Shown here: positions 35,674 through 44,944 of the stretch, piece after piece
How the letters are laid out: each line of letters opens with the position of its first letter
How positions within the stretch are numbered: the stretch's first letter is position 1
Origin: an uncultured Sphingobacteriales bacterium
Lineage (GTDB): Bacteria; Bacteroidota; Bacteroidia; Chitinophagales; Chitinophagaceae
Direction of reading: 5' to 3'
Assembly: GCA_937991535.1 (NCBI GenBank)
Contig: CALKHN010000013.1
Coordinates: forward strand, 62,001 to 126,000
Length of the DNA stretch: 64,000 nt
Notes under the pieces: generated by a model
Seen by the model: the letters and a program-made list of their open reading frames with translations, nothing else
The model's database searches: none
What the model was told of the DNA's origin: nothing
Program-made: the position numbers and the translations under genes

Positions 35674-37574
35674 AACAATTGCATGCTTATGATGAATAAA
35701 ATACCGAGCAGCACACCGGCAATATACCAGCGCAATGAACCATTCTGGGTAAGCGAAAGCAGGCGGTTCATACGAATATTAACCTGTGCGAGGCCGGTAT
35801 ATAGCCGGTCAAATACGTCGTTCTTATTGATGCGGGTAATGAAAAGAAAGGGCTGTACAAACCATGCATGATACAAATCATCAAAGCCCCATCCTTTCAG
35901 CAAAAAATTCCTGATTGTGAGCATACGCGCGGACTGCCGCCAACCCTCAAGAATCCTCTTGTTGCTATAATACAAAACATAACCCGTGTATAACCCGGCA
36001 AATGTTACAAGAACGGCAATACCCTGAAAAATAAATTCCGACGGCAATCCTTGTTTTAGAACAACCGCGGGCAATACTTTTTGCACCAGATCCGAGAACA
36101 AGGTAAGGTGCATGAGGTTGTGGGGCCATTCTATATAACCGGCCGCAACCGAAGCTATGGCCAAAATAACAAGCGGCACCGTCATCCATTTACCCGGAAG
36201 CGCTCCAACAGGCGTCTTCTTTTCGCCCCAAAAAACAACAAGCATTAAGCGGGTGCTGTAAAAAGCCGTAATAAACGCACCGGCTATTGCCAGCATCCAT
36301 AAAAAAGGATTGCCATTTTCGGCGCTCCACGCGTACCACAATATGGGATCCTTACTAAAAAAGCCGGCAGTAACCAGCGGCAGCGCTGCCAATGACGCAG
36401 CGCCTGCAAGAAAAGTAAGAAATACAGTGCGCATGTCGTGTTTTAGTCCGCCCATTTTAAAAATATTATGTTCATGGTGCAGGGCTTCTATTACTGCTCC
36501 TGCGGCCAGAAACAGTAAGGCTTTAAAAAAAGCATGGGTAAAGAAATGAAAAATAGCTGCACTCCATGCCCCCACACCCAAAGCAAGGAACATATACCCG
36601 ATCTGGCTAATGGTTGAATAGGCCAGTATCCTTTTGATATCTGTTTGTACCATAGCACTGCAACCTCCAATAAACAAGGTAACTGCTCCTATTACCGCAA
36701 CAACGTTCATAGCTACAGGGGAAAGCTGGAACACCGTATGCATCCTTGCGATAAGATATACACCAGCGGTTACCATTGTGGCTGCATGAATCAATGCACT
36801 TACGGGCGAAGGCCCGGCCATGGCATCGGGTAGCCAGGTTTGCAGTGGCAGTTGCGCCGATTTACCAACACTACCCATCAGCAATAAAAGAGCAATAAGG
36901 GTAATATCCGTATCCCCGGATGCAAAACGTTTTGGCGCCTCTTCCAGAATTGTAGCAATATGCAATGTGCCCAGTTCTTTAAACAGCAAAAACAAACCAA
37001 TAGCCATAGCGGTATCACCGATGCGCGTAATATAGAAGGCCTTATTTGCCGCATGACAATTGGCGGGGGTTTCGTACCAGAAACCAATAAGCAAATAACT
37101 GCACAGGCCTACACCTTCCCATCCCAGGTATAACAGTACAAGGTTGTCGGCCATCACCAGAATCAGCATCGAACACACAAACAAATTCATACTCGCAAAA
37201 AAGCGGGCATAGTCGCGGTCCCTGCGCATAAAGGCAGTGGAATAAATATGAATGAGCGCTCCAACAAAGGTGATAACGAAAATAAACACCATTGTCAAAG
37301 CGTCTGCCGTAATGCTAACGGCAACGGACAACCGTCCTGCACTGAACCAGTTCCATAACAATTGCGTATAAGCGCCTGAAGCAGGAGGATTTTTTAGAAA
37401 TTCGATTCCCAGCAATATCGTAACGATTGATGCCGCACATATTGTACCTGCACCGATCCATGCTATAGTTGTTTTATGCAAATGTTTCCCCGCCAGGGAT
37501 AAAATAAGAAACCCCAGTAAAGGCAATGCAGGTATAAGAAACAAATACTGATGCATAAAATACCAGTTATTCAT
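35670..37574 (-). CDS. nuoL: NADH-quinone oxidoreductase subunit L
   Basis: The largest membrane subunit and distal proton channel, whose long lateral C-terminal helix clamps the membrane arm. It has 634 residues. Conserved elements are LYLGWEGVGLCSYLLIGFWY (key Glu), GSVGKSAQLPLQTWLPDAMAGPSPVSALIHAATMVTAG (Lys and the PVSALIHAATMV signature), and AYSTISQIGYMFLALGVG. A downstream in-frame Met at codon 7 (37556) is an alternative start. Confidence 0.97.
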   Translation of the reverse strand: MNNWYFMHQYLFLIPALPLLGFLILSLAGKHLHKTTIAWIGAGTICAASIVTILLGIEFLKNPPASGAYTQLLWNWFSAGRLSVAVSITADALTMVFIFVITFVGALIHIYSTAFMRRDRDYARFFASMNLFVCSMLILVMADNLVLLYLGWEGVGLCSYLLIGFWYETPANCHAANKAFYITRIGDTAMAIGLFLLFKELGTLHIATILEEAPKRFASGDTDITLIALLLLMGSVGKSAQLPLQTWLPDAMAGPSPVSALIHAATMVTAGVYLIARMHTVFQLSPVAMNVVAVIGAVTLFIGGCSAMVQTDIKRILAYSTISQIGYMFLALGVGAWSAAIFHFFTHAFFKALLFLAAGAVIEALHHEHNIFKMGGLKHDMRTVFLTFLAGAASLAALPLVTAGFFSKDPILWYAWSAENGNPFLWMLAIAGAFITAFYSTRLMLVVFWGEKKTPVGALPGKWMTVPLVILAIASVAAGYIEWPHNLMHLTLFSDLVQKVLPAVVLKQGLPSEFIFQGIAVLVTFAGLYTGYVLYYSNKRILEGWRQSARMLTIRNFLLKGWGFDDLYHAWFVQPFLFITRINKNDVFDRLYTGLAQVNIRMNRLLSLTQNGSLRWYIAGVLLGILFIISMQLL

Positions 37575-37625
37575 TTAAAGAAGACAGACACATTAATACG
37601 TACCGCTGTCAGTCCATCGCCTGTG

Positions 37626-37955
37626 CTACACCATTTCGGTCATATTTTCATCTTTTAATGCTGTTATATTTTCAACATCCAGCGTTTTGTGCTGGTGGTA
37701 GATCTGCAGTACCAATGCCAGTCCTATTGAAACTTCTGCAGCGGCCATCGCCAGTATGAACAGGAACATCACCTGCCCGTCTGGCTGCTGCCACTTCGCG
37801 CCTGCTGCCACAAAAGCGAGCCCTGCGGCATTCAACATAATTTCCACCGATATGAGCATAAAAATGACATTCTTCCGGGTGAGCACACCAATCAATCCCA
37901 ACACAAAAAGTATTGCTGAAAGAATTAAAACGGTATGCACAGTAAAGGGAGGCAT
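37626..37955 (-). CDS. nuoK: NADH-quinone oxidoreductase subunit K
   Basis: A 109-residue three-helix subunit equivalent to mitochondrial ND4L. The two membrane Glu residues of the proton path are in FMLISVEIMLNAAGLAFVA and AMAAAEVSIGLALVLQIY. It lies between nuoJ and nuoL. The spacer to nuoJ carries a TTATCGTTTATTGTT phrase also found at 58276-58290. Confidence 0.96.
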   Translation of the reverse strand: MPPFTVHTVLILSAILFVLGLIGVLTRKNVIFMLISVEIMLNAAGLAFVAAGAKWQQPDGQVMFLFILAMAAAEVSIGLALVLQIYHQHKTLDVENITALKDENMTEMV

Positions 37956-38062
37956 TGGTTGTTTATCGTTTATTGTTCATCGTTCATCGTTTGTAATTAT
38001 TTAAAGTAATCACGCTCTGCTGCCCAGCACTTGTATGCCTTCATTTTCAAATGCTCAAATTT

Positions 38063-38605
38063 TCATATTTCCACACGCGCCATCGTCTCTTCCTTCAAAA
38101 AACGGTGAAGGATTTTTTTCTTTTGCTTTCCGATATGTGCAGCGCCTACAATTCCTGCCATGAGTAAAAACCCAACCAGTTCCAGTGCGATAATATATTC
38201 GCCGAATAAAGACAGGGATACCTTACGCGGATCAACTACGGCTACATGCATAATGGCATTCTGAGCATTGAGGAGCAGCACAATCATTTCAACCAGTAAT
38301 ATTAAAACCAGCAGCGACGGACCTGCCCATACTTTGGGCCGAAGCCAGTTCTTTTCCTGCAGAGCCGTATCTTTGCCGAGGTTGAGCATCATCACAACAA
38401 AAATAAACAGTACAATAATGGCCCCGGCATACACGATCACTTCCAGCACGGCAATAAAAGGCGTGCCGAGAGATAAAAAGATCATTGCGGCGGCCAGAAA
38501 AGAAACCACCAGGTACAATAAGGCATGTACAGGATGAAAACGGCTGATTGCCATAATGGTTGCTGCAACAGCCACAAAAGATGATATGTAAAACAGCAGG
38601 TTCAT
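38063..38605 (-). CDS. nuoJ: NADH-quinone oxidoreductase subunit J
   Basis: Membrane subunit equivalent to ND6, 180 residues with five predicted helices. The conserved third helix region appears as LGTPFIAVLEVIVYAGAIIVLFIFVVMMLNLG, including the pi-bulge segment VYAGAI and the Glu of IAVLEVIVYAGA. It is needed for coupling the quinone site to the proton channels. Confidence 0.95.
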   Translation of the reverse strand: MNLLFYISSFVAVAATIMAISRFHPVHALLYLVVSFLAAAMIFLSLGTPFIAVLEVIVYAGAIIVLFIFVVMMLNLGKDTALQEKNWLRPKVWAGPSLLVLILLVEMIVLLLNAQNAIMHVAVVDPRKVSLSLFGEYIIALELVGFLLMAGIVGAAHIGKQKKKILHRFLKEETMARVEI

Positions 38606-38631
38606 AATATGGTGAGCATTCAGTAATGTAT

Positions 38632-39147
38632 TTATGGCAACAGACTTTTAATATCCACAGCAGGTTCTTCATTGATACCTTTTCCTTTTTCCTTAACACC
38701 CGCATCCATGCCCGCCACTTTGTAAAAATTATAACCGGGGTATTTTCCCTGGCTGTTGATCAGCAGGTCTTCTTTTTCGAATACAAGGTTTTGCCGGTTG
38801 TATTCTCCCATTTCAAAGTCCGGTGTGAGTTGTATGGCATAGGTTGGACAAGCTTCTTCGCAATAGCCGCAAAAAATACATCTCGAAAAATTAATCCGAA
38901 AAAATTCCGGGTACCTGCGTCCGTTTTCATCTTCTGTTGCCTGCAAAGCAATGCAATCAACAGGGCAGGCTGCGGCGCATAAATAACAAGCCACACAACG
39001 CTCCCCGCCATCAGGATCTTTCGTTAAAACGATGCGCCCACGCCACCTCGGATGCAGTTTTATCTTCTCTTCGGGATACTGTATTGTTTCTTTTTTACGA
39101 AACAGGTGCAAAAACACCAGCCCCATTGTTCTAAGATTACTCAACAT
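38632..39147 (-). CDS. nuoI: NADH-quinone oxidoreductase subunit I
   Basis: Peripheral-arm ferredoxin-like subunit carrying clusters N6a and N6b. The two CxxCxxCxxxCP motifs are CVACYLCAAACPVDC near residue 51 and CIFCGYCEEACPTYAI near 92. It has 171 residues, normal length. The upstream spacer to nuoH (39148-39339) is unusually long for the operon and contains a palindromic repeat. Confidence 0.97.
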   Translation of the reverse strand: MLSNLRTMGLVFLHLFRKKETIQYPEEKIKLHPRWRGRIVLTKDPDGGERCVACYLCAAACPVDCIALQATEDENGRRYPEFFRINFSRCIFCGYCEEACPTYAIQLTPDFEMGEYNRQNLVFEKEDLLINSQGKYPGYNFYKVAGMDAGVKEKGKGINEEPAVDIKSLLP

Positions 39148-39237
39148 AATTTTACTCCGTCTCCCGGAAGAGTGCCCAGCAGCACCCCGGAGAACTTATT
39201 TTAAATTATTACTGACGTCTTCCTTTCTTCTTGTGAT

Positions 39238-39300
39238 AAACCTATGAGGTTCTCCTCCCTGCCATTGCCATCCTGCAGACCTCATGGGCTGTGCTGCTCC
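39238..39300. repeat. Palindromic dispersed repeat, copy A (nuoH-nuoI spacer)
   Basis: About 63 bp, roughly 80% identical by eye to 63576-63639, with one small indel. The arms CCTATGAGG (39241-39249) and CCTCATGGG (39280-39288) pair with one G-T. It is followed by a TTTTCAAATTTTCACA-type phrase (39301-39339). It sits inside an operon, so it is tolerated in the transcript. Confidence 0.72.
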
Positions 39301-39339
39301 ATTTTCAAATTTTCACACTTCCCACATTTTCATACTCCC

Positions 39340-40299
39340 TTAGCCTCCTCTCATCCACAATGCAATGGCGCCCGTGATCATCAGGTTTGCCAGTACAACC
39401 GGCAGTAATATTTTCCATCCATATTCAATCAGCTGATCATAGCGCGGCCGGGGCAGTGAGGCCCTGAGCAGTATGAACACGCCTATAAAGAAAAAAGTTT
39501 TCAGCGCAAACCATGCCAGCGGGGGCAGAAACGAAGGCCCGAGCCAGCCTCCAAAAAACATAGCCACCATCATTGCTGAGATGAGTGTAATGCCCAGGTA
39601 TTCACCAATAAAAAACATCCCGAACTTCATACCGGAATATTCAGCATGATAGCCGGCTATCAATTCACTTTCGGCTTCCGGAATGTCGAAAGGCAAACGG
39701 TGTGTTTCGGCAATGCCGGCAATAAAGAAAATAAAAAATCCCACGGGTTGCGTTACAATAAACCACATGTCCTTCTGCGCTTCCACGATAGCACCCATAT
39801 TAAACGACCCTGTAAGCATTACCACACCCATCAGCGAAAGGCCCATGAACACTTCATAGGCGATCATCTGCGAAGCTCCGCGCAAGGCGCCCAGCAGGGC
39901 ATATTTATTGTTGGATGCCCAGCCGCCCAAAACAATACTGTAAACACCCAGGGATGACATAGCCAGGAAAAACAATAGCCCGATATTAAGATCTGCCACA
40001 ACAATACCGGGTGCAAAGGGAATGATCACAAAACTTAGCAACACACTCCCTACTACAATAGCCGGAGCCAGTATAAATATCTTTTTATCAGCAAAAGGAG
40101 GGATCCAATCTTCCTTAAAAAATAATTTCAGTGTATCTGCCAGCACAATAAATAAACCCAGAGGTCCCGCACGATTGGGACCAAGCCTGTTCTGCCATAG
40201 GGCTAATAACCTGCGCTCTACCCAAATAAGCCCGGCGGCAATATTGAGCAGTACGAACAATACGCCAATCACAATCCATATATGTTGCATAACCGTCAT
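39340..40299 (-). CDS. nuoH: NADH-quinone oxidoreductase subunit H
   Basis: Membrane subunit equivalent to ND1 that forms the quinone-entry chamber. It has 319 residues and about eight helices. Motifs: ERRLLALWQNRLGPNRAGPLG at the N-terminus, ALRGASQMIAYEVFMGL, and ESELIAGYHAEYSGMKFGMFFIGEY, the acidic E-channel loop. It overlaps nuoG by 4 bp. Confidence 0.97.
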   Translation of the reverse strand: MTVMQHIWIVIGVLFVLLNIAAGLIWVERRLLALWQNRLGPNRAGPLGLFIVLADTLKLFFKEDWIPPFADKKIFILAPAIVVGSVLLSFVIIPFAPGIVVADLNIGLLFFLAMSSLGVYSIVLGGWASNNKYALLGALRGASQMIAYEVFMGLSLMGVVMLTGSFNMGAIVEAQKDMWFIVTQPVGFFIFFIAGIAETHRLPFDIPEAESELIAGYHAEYSGMKFGMFFIGEYLGITLISAMMVAMFFGGWLGPSFLPPLAWFALKTFFFIGVFILLRASLPRPRYDQLIEYGWKILLPVVLANLMITGAIALWMRGG

Positions 40300-42995
40300 A
40301 CGTTTAATTTAACCCATGATCCCCATGGCAGAGCGGGCATTCCGTGGAACCCTGCAGAAGCCAGTACAATTCCGCTGCACAGTTCATCATGGATGACCAA
40401 TGGTAAACGATATTGAAAATCATTTTTTTCTATAATGATCAATGTTCCGTTTACTGCACCCAGATCTGCTGCATCTTTTTTTGATAAGATGATCGCCGCC
40501 TCAGGAACCAGTTCGCTTATTGCCTCGCTGTACATACTCCATTCACCGGAACCAAACAACTGGTATTGTGGCAGCAGCAAATGCTTGCCGGGCCGGGGAA
40601 CAAATGCTTCAGGACTGTCTTTAAAGAATTGGAGTGCGCCGGTTTTACTGGCGAATAAACAGATGCCGGAATTTTCTTCCCTGAGCGCAGCTCCTATTTC
40701 ATGCTGGTATTTATTAACAGCCTGTCCCGAGTTCCAGCCGGGCGCCCAGAAATAAGGGATCATGGACGAAGGTGGTATTCCCGCATACCCTTCCATTGTA
40801 TAGGTAAGCGGCGAATCATCATCCTGCAATGGTTTAGGCTCACTAACTCCCAGGTTAGCATACATAGCAGTACGGCCGCTGTAACGGTGTGGCTCCCGTG
40901 GAATGGCCTGACCGTTAATTCGAAAATGGCGTGGTGGCATTACTTTTGCAATACTTGCAAACTGTGGCAATGTTATTTCCAGTTTTGCCAGCCATTCATC
41001 GGGATGCTGCTGCAATCCATTGGAGGCTTTTGCCTGCATTGTTTTCATTTCCCCCAGCCATCTCCAGCTTTCTTTAATATGCGTATTTACCGGCATAAAC
41101 ACCTGGTAAAAATGTTGTGCACGGCCTTCGTTGTTTACAAGGGTCCCGTCGGCTTCGGCAAAAGTAGCCGCCGGTATCAGCACATGTGCTTTTTCCGTTG
41201 TGCGGTTATGTAAGCCATCCATTACAACCAGGTTTTTGCATTGTGAAAGAAAAGCATCTGCCTTAGCCGCCGGGACATGCCTGTACAAATCATTTTCCAA
41301 TACTATTGCTGTACAGTTGTTATCGGTTCTAACCCTTTCTGCAGCAGCTTCAAAAGAGGACGCTCTCATTAAAGCAGCGCCCATGCTGTTGCATTCGGGG
41401 AAGACAAAGGAAATGCCTGCCTTTCTTTGGGGTGTACTCAACGATTGTACAATATTAAAAGCAGCCTTAACCAGGGCTTCATTACAACAGGAGTTACCGG
41501 TAATAACTACCGGTCGCTGTGCATGCAGCAAAGCATCGGCAATATGCTTTGCTGCATGCATTTCCTTTTCTGTTAAGCTGGTGACAGCGGGTATGCCTGC
41601 ATTGAGCAAATGAGCAATAGCAAAACCCAGCCTGGCTATATTGTCCGGGTTGTTGCGCATAGCAATGGTGGAGATGGAATCGAGAGGAGATGATAAAATG
41701 GTGATGTTTGCGAGAAATCCTTTTTGCTCCTGAACCAATTCTTTGATCGCCGCATCATGCCAGGCAGCCAGGGAGTTTTGTTGCGTAGCTTGTGCGGCGG
41801 CCGTTTTCATTACAGATTGTCGTACTGCCAATGCCATAACAGGAGCCGTATGCCAAATATCTTCACCCAAAACCAGCACTGCATCGGCCGACTCAATTTC
41901 TTTCAGAGAAACACTGTGAACGGTTCCCTGTTGCAACAGGTCAGTCATTCTTCCTTCAAGGTATGCAGTATCGCCGCTTACACCCTGGTAAAAATTTTCT
42001 TTCCCCACCAGTTGCATCAGGGCAAAATTACTTTCCACCGACGCCCGCGGCGAGCCAATACCAATCAAAGGGTAAAGCGTAACGAGGTCTTTCAAATGAT
42101 TCATGAGCGTGGCTTCATCCACCGCTTCTACCGGCAGGGTACGGATAAGCGGTTCTGTTATCCGGTTTACACTGTTAACAAATTCATAGCCATACCGGCC
42201 TTTATCGCAAAGGAAATAGCCATTTACACTACTGTTGTACCGGTTTACAACACAACGTACCTTGCCGTACCGTTCGCCGGCTATAATGTTGCATCCCAGG
42301 CTGCAGTGATGGCAAACGGAAGGAGCTGCGGTAAGATCCCATTTGCGGGTATAATGCTTTTTAAGCGTTTTATCGGTAAATACACCCGTTGGGCATACCT
42401 CGGCCAGGTTGCCACTGAAAGGGCTTTGCAATACCCCATCTTTTTCTCTTCCAAAATAAACATGGTGATGCGCCCCAAATACATTCAAATCATCACCCCC
42501 TGCATAATCGCGGTAAAACCTCACACAACGGTAGCATTGTATACAACGGTTCATTTCATGATGGATAAGCGGCCCCAGGTATTGATTGATGTGTGTGCGT
42601 TTCTTAAACTGGAAGCGCCGGTAATCATGCCCGGTCATTACGGTCATATCCTGCAAATGACAACTGCCGCCTTCATCGCAAACGGGGCAGTCATGCGGAT
42701 GATTGGTCATCAGCCATTCAATTATCTGTGCTCTGAAAGCCTGGGCTGTACTATCGGTAATGGACATACGTAAACCATCTTTCACGCTTTCCATGCAACT
42801 CATCACTATCTTTCCATTGGTATCCTTTTCATCTTTAAATATTTTTATAGCACACTGCCTGCATGCCCCCACGCTTCCCATAGCCGGGTGCCAGCAAAAA
42901 TAAGGAAGGTCAAAACCAAGACTCAGGCTGGCTTCCAACAGGTTTTTTCCTGCTTTTACTTCATATGGCTTGTTATCAATATAAATGGTTGGCAT
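40296..42995 (-). CDS. nuoG: NADH-quinone oxidoreductase subunit G, with N7 cluster motif
   Basis: Largest peripheral-arm subunit, 899 residues from the ATG at 42995; an ATG at 43019 would add eight residues and overlap nuoF. The N-terminal 2Fe-2S domain has CWHPAMGSVGACRQCA, then HPHDCPVCDEGGSCHLQ (HxxxCxxC type, N5) and NRCIQCYRCVRFYRD (N4). A CxxCxxxC motif (CHHCSLGC) followed by 27 residues and Cys forms the N7 site, kept only in some lineages such as E. coli and Thermus. The rest is a molybdopterin-oxidoreductase-like fold without cofactor residues. Confidence 0.96.
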   Translation of the reverse strand: MPTIYIDNKPYEVKAGKNLLEASLSLGFDLPYFCWHPAMGSVGACRQCAIKIFKDEKDTNGKIVMSCMESVKDGLRMSITDSTAQAFRAQIIEWLMTNHPHDCPVCDEGGSCHLQDMTVMTGHDYRRFQFKKRTHINQYLGPLIHHEMNRCIQCYRCVRFYRDYAGGDDLNVFGAHHHVYFGREKDGVLQSPFSGNLAEVCPTGVFTDKTLKKHYTRKWDLTAAPSVCHHCSLGCNIIAGERYGKVRCVVNRYNSSVNGYFLCDKGRYGYEFVNSVNRITEPLIRTLPVEAVDEATLMNHLKDLVTLYPLIGIGSPRASVESNFALMQLVGKENFYQGVSGDTAYLEGRMTDLLQQGTVHSVSLKEIESADAVLVLGEDIWHTAPVMALAVRQSVMKTAAAQATQQNSLAAWHDAAIKELVQEQKGFLANITILSSPLDSISTIAMRNNPDNIARLGFAIAHLLNAGIPAVTSLTEKEMHAAKHIADALLHAQRPVVITGNSCCNEALVKAAFNIVQSLSTPQRKAGISFVFPECNSMGAALMRASSFEAAAERVRTDNNCTAIVLENDLYRHVPAAKADAFLSQCKNLVVMDGLHNRTTEKAHVLIPAATFAEADGTLVNNEGRAQHFYQVFMPVNTHIKESWRWLGEMKTMQAKASNGLQQHPDEWLAKLEITLPQFASIAKVMPPRHFRINGQAIPREPHRYSGRTAMYANLGVSEPKPLQDDDSPLTYTMEGYAGIPPSSMIPYFWAPGWNSGQAVNKYQHEIGAALREENSGICLFASKTGALQFFKDSPEAFVPRPGKHLLLPQYQLFGSGEWSMYSEAISELVPEAAIILSKKDAADLGAVNGTLIIIEKNDFQYRLPLVIHDELCSGIVLASAGFHGMPALPWGSWVKLNV

Positions 42996-43006
42996 AATGC
43001 CTTGAT

Positions 43007-44284
43007 TTAATATGGACATTTTTGTTCTCTTATATGCCTGTCAAAATCATCCCTGAAATATTTTATAGCACTTTGAAGCGGCTCCATAGCTCCGGGCGCC
43101 AGTGCGCAAAAAGTATTGCCCGGCCCCAGCAATTGTGTATGCATCTGCAACAGATCAATATCCTCCTGCTTCCCTTCCCCTTTTTCAATAGATAATAATA
43201 TTTTCTCTACCCAGGGTAATCCTTCCCTGCATGGCGTGCACCAGCCGCAACTTTCCTGAGCAAAAAAATGCTGCAGGTTATGAACAAATCCAACCGGGCA
43301 GGTAGCGTCATCCATTACCACCATGGTGCCGGTACCCAAACGACTTCCTGCGGCAGCCACCGATTTAAAATCCATTTTAATGTCAAGATGCTGCTCCGTT
43401 AAAAAATCGGTAGAAGCGCCTCCCGGCAATACCCCTTTGAGGCGGTAGCCTTTTTTCATTCCACCCGCATGCTCCTCAATCAGTTCACGCATGGTTACCC
43501 CTATGGGGAGTTCCCAGGCGCCGGGATTATTGACCTTACCGCTAACGCCGTATATTTTGGTGCCGCTATCTTCGCTATAGCTCAGGCTTTGAAACCACTC
43601 CGCACCATTGTTTACAATATGCGGAACACAGCAAAGGGTTTCTACATTATTAACGATCGTAGGCTTTCCAAATAACCCGCTCACCTGCGGAAACGGGGGC
43701 TTTGCCCTGGGTGTAGCGCGTTTGCCTTCCAGCGCATTTAGTAAAGCGGTTTCTTCACCGCACATATATCTGCCGGCACCGGTATGCAGGTGCATGTTGA
43801 GGCTAAACCCGGATCCCAAAATGTTTTGTCCCAGCCAGCCAGCCTCGTACGCCTCATGAATAGATTGCTCCAATACCCGGGCTGCCTTTTTATATGCCCA
43901 GCGCAAAAAAACATAAGAAATATTTGCCTGTATGGCATAAGCGGCGATGATCATTCCTTCAATCAGCTGGTGCGGATTGCCTTCCAGCAGCAGACGGTCC
44001 TTGAAAGTTCCCGGCTCCATTTCGTCTGCATTGGCAATAAGATATTTGGGCTGAGGTGCATCCGCCCCCATGGGAACAAAACTCCATTTCATTCCGGTGT
44101 TAAAGCCTGCTCCCCCGCGTCCTTTGAGATTGCTTTTTTGCACCAGTTGCTGCACTTCCTGCGGCGTATTGTTTTTCAACACCTGCTGCAAAGCGATATA
44201 ACCACCCGTGGTGGTATATTCCTTCAGACTGAGCGGTTGCCGACCGGCATGGATATTTTTGGTGAGCGGACGTTCCATTGACAA
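43007..44284 (-). CDS. nuoF: NADH-quinone oxidoreductase subunit F
   Basis: NADH- and FMN-binding subunit, 425 residues. The Gly-rich LKGRGGAGFNTGMKWSF binds FMN and NADH. TGAGRYMCGEETALLNALEG continues the FMN site. The N3 4Fe-4S ligands are in ESCGWCTPCREG, with a distal Cys in NTFCALAPGA. It lies 8 bp after nuoE. Confidence 0.97.
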   Translation of the reverse strand: MSMERPLTKNIHAGRQPLSLKEYTTTGGYIALQQVLKNNTPQEVQQLVQKSNLKGRGGAGFNTGMKWSFVPMGADAPQPKYLIANADEMEPGTFKDRLLLEGNPHQLIEGMIIAAYAIQANISYVFLRWAYKKAARVLEQSIHEAYEAGWLGQNILGSGFSLNMHLHTGAGRYMCGEETALLNALEGKRATPRAKPPFPQVSGLFGKPTIVNNVETLCCVPHIVNNGAEWFQSLSYSEDSGTKIYGVSGKVNNPGAWELPIGVTMRELIEEHAGGMKKGYRLKGVLPGGASTDFLTEQHLDIKMDFKSVAAAGSRLGTGTMVVMDDATCPVGFVHNLQHFFAQESCGWCTPCREGLPWVEKILLSIEKGEGKQEDIDLLQMHTQLLGPGNTFCALAPGAMEPLQSAIKYFRDDFDRHIREQKCPY

Positions 44285-44292
44285 GAATTTGA

Positions 44293-44757
44293 TCAGGTAT
44301 ATTTCAACAATATATCATCCAAAGTTTCAGTCTCAATATCCGTGTACAGTTCCCCATTAATGATCAATGCCGGCGCACGATCGCAGCAACCCATACATGC
44401 ATTAGGCAGCAGGGTAAATCTTTGATCAGCGGTGGTTTCGCCAAATCTTATTTTTAACTTCTCCTGCAGTGCTTCATAAATCTTTTTATACCCCATCACA
44501 TAGCATGAAATGCTGTCACAAAGCAGAATAACATGCCGCCCTACCGGCCTTCGAAAAATAAGGTTGTAAAAGGTGGCTACACTGTCTACCTCAGCAGCAC
44601 TCATTTCAAGACATCGCGCGATATCATCCACGCTCTCATCATTGATCCAGCCGCGGCGTTGCTGCACAATTTTCAATGCTTCAATTACCGCTGCTTTTTT
44701 ATAGGGCAGTTTGGCCGCTTCATGATCAATGTCCTGTATTTCTTCTTTTGAAAGCAT
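44293..44757 (-). CDS. nuoE: NADH-quinone oxidoreductase subunit E
   Basis: Thioredoxin-like 2Fe-2S subunit (cluster N1a), 154 residues. The ligands follow the family pattern: CDSISC near residue 79 (C-x4-C) and CMGCC near 117 (C-x3-C). It pairs with NuoF to make the NADH dehydrogenase tip. A 187-bp spacer separates it from nuoCD, with no gene in it. Confidence 0.96.
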   Translation of the reverse strand: MLSKEEIQDIDHEAAKLPYKKAAVIEALKIVQQRRGWINDESVDDIARCLEMSAAEVDSVATFYNLIFRRPVGRHVILLCDSISCYVMGYKKIYEALQEKLKIRFGETTADQRFTLLPNACMGCCDRAPALIINGELYTDIETETLDDILLKYT

Positions 44758-44944
44758 AAATGTGTTTGCTGGTAAATAAATATAATTTAAAGAAAAAGTA
44801 AAAAAAGTTTAAGCATGGATGAGGATACAACAAATCCGTGCACACGCCTTGATTTAACTCTCATACTATTGTAGCTTCAGCTATTTATCCCTGATAAATA
44901 TGCAAAGAGCTTGAACTATTGTTACTTTATCTATTCTCAAATTT

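Noticed and set aside
41724..42773. 349-aa plus-strand ORF inside nuoG
   Set aside because: Despite its length it is antisense to strongly conserved nuoG, including its cysteine motifs. Such shadows are expected from the codon use.
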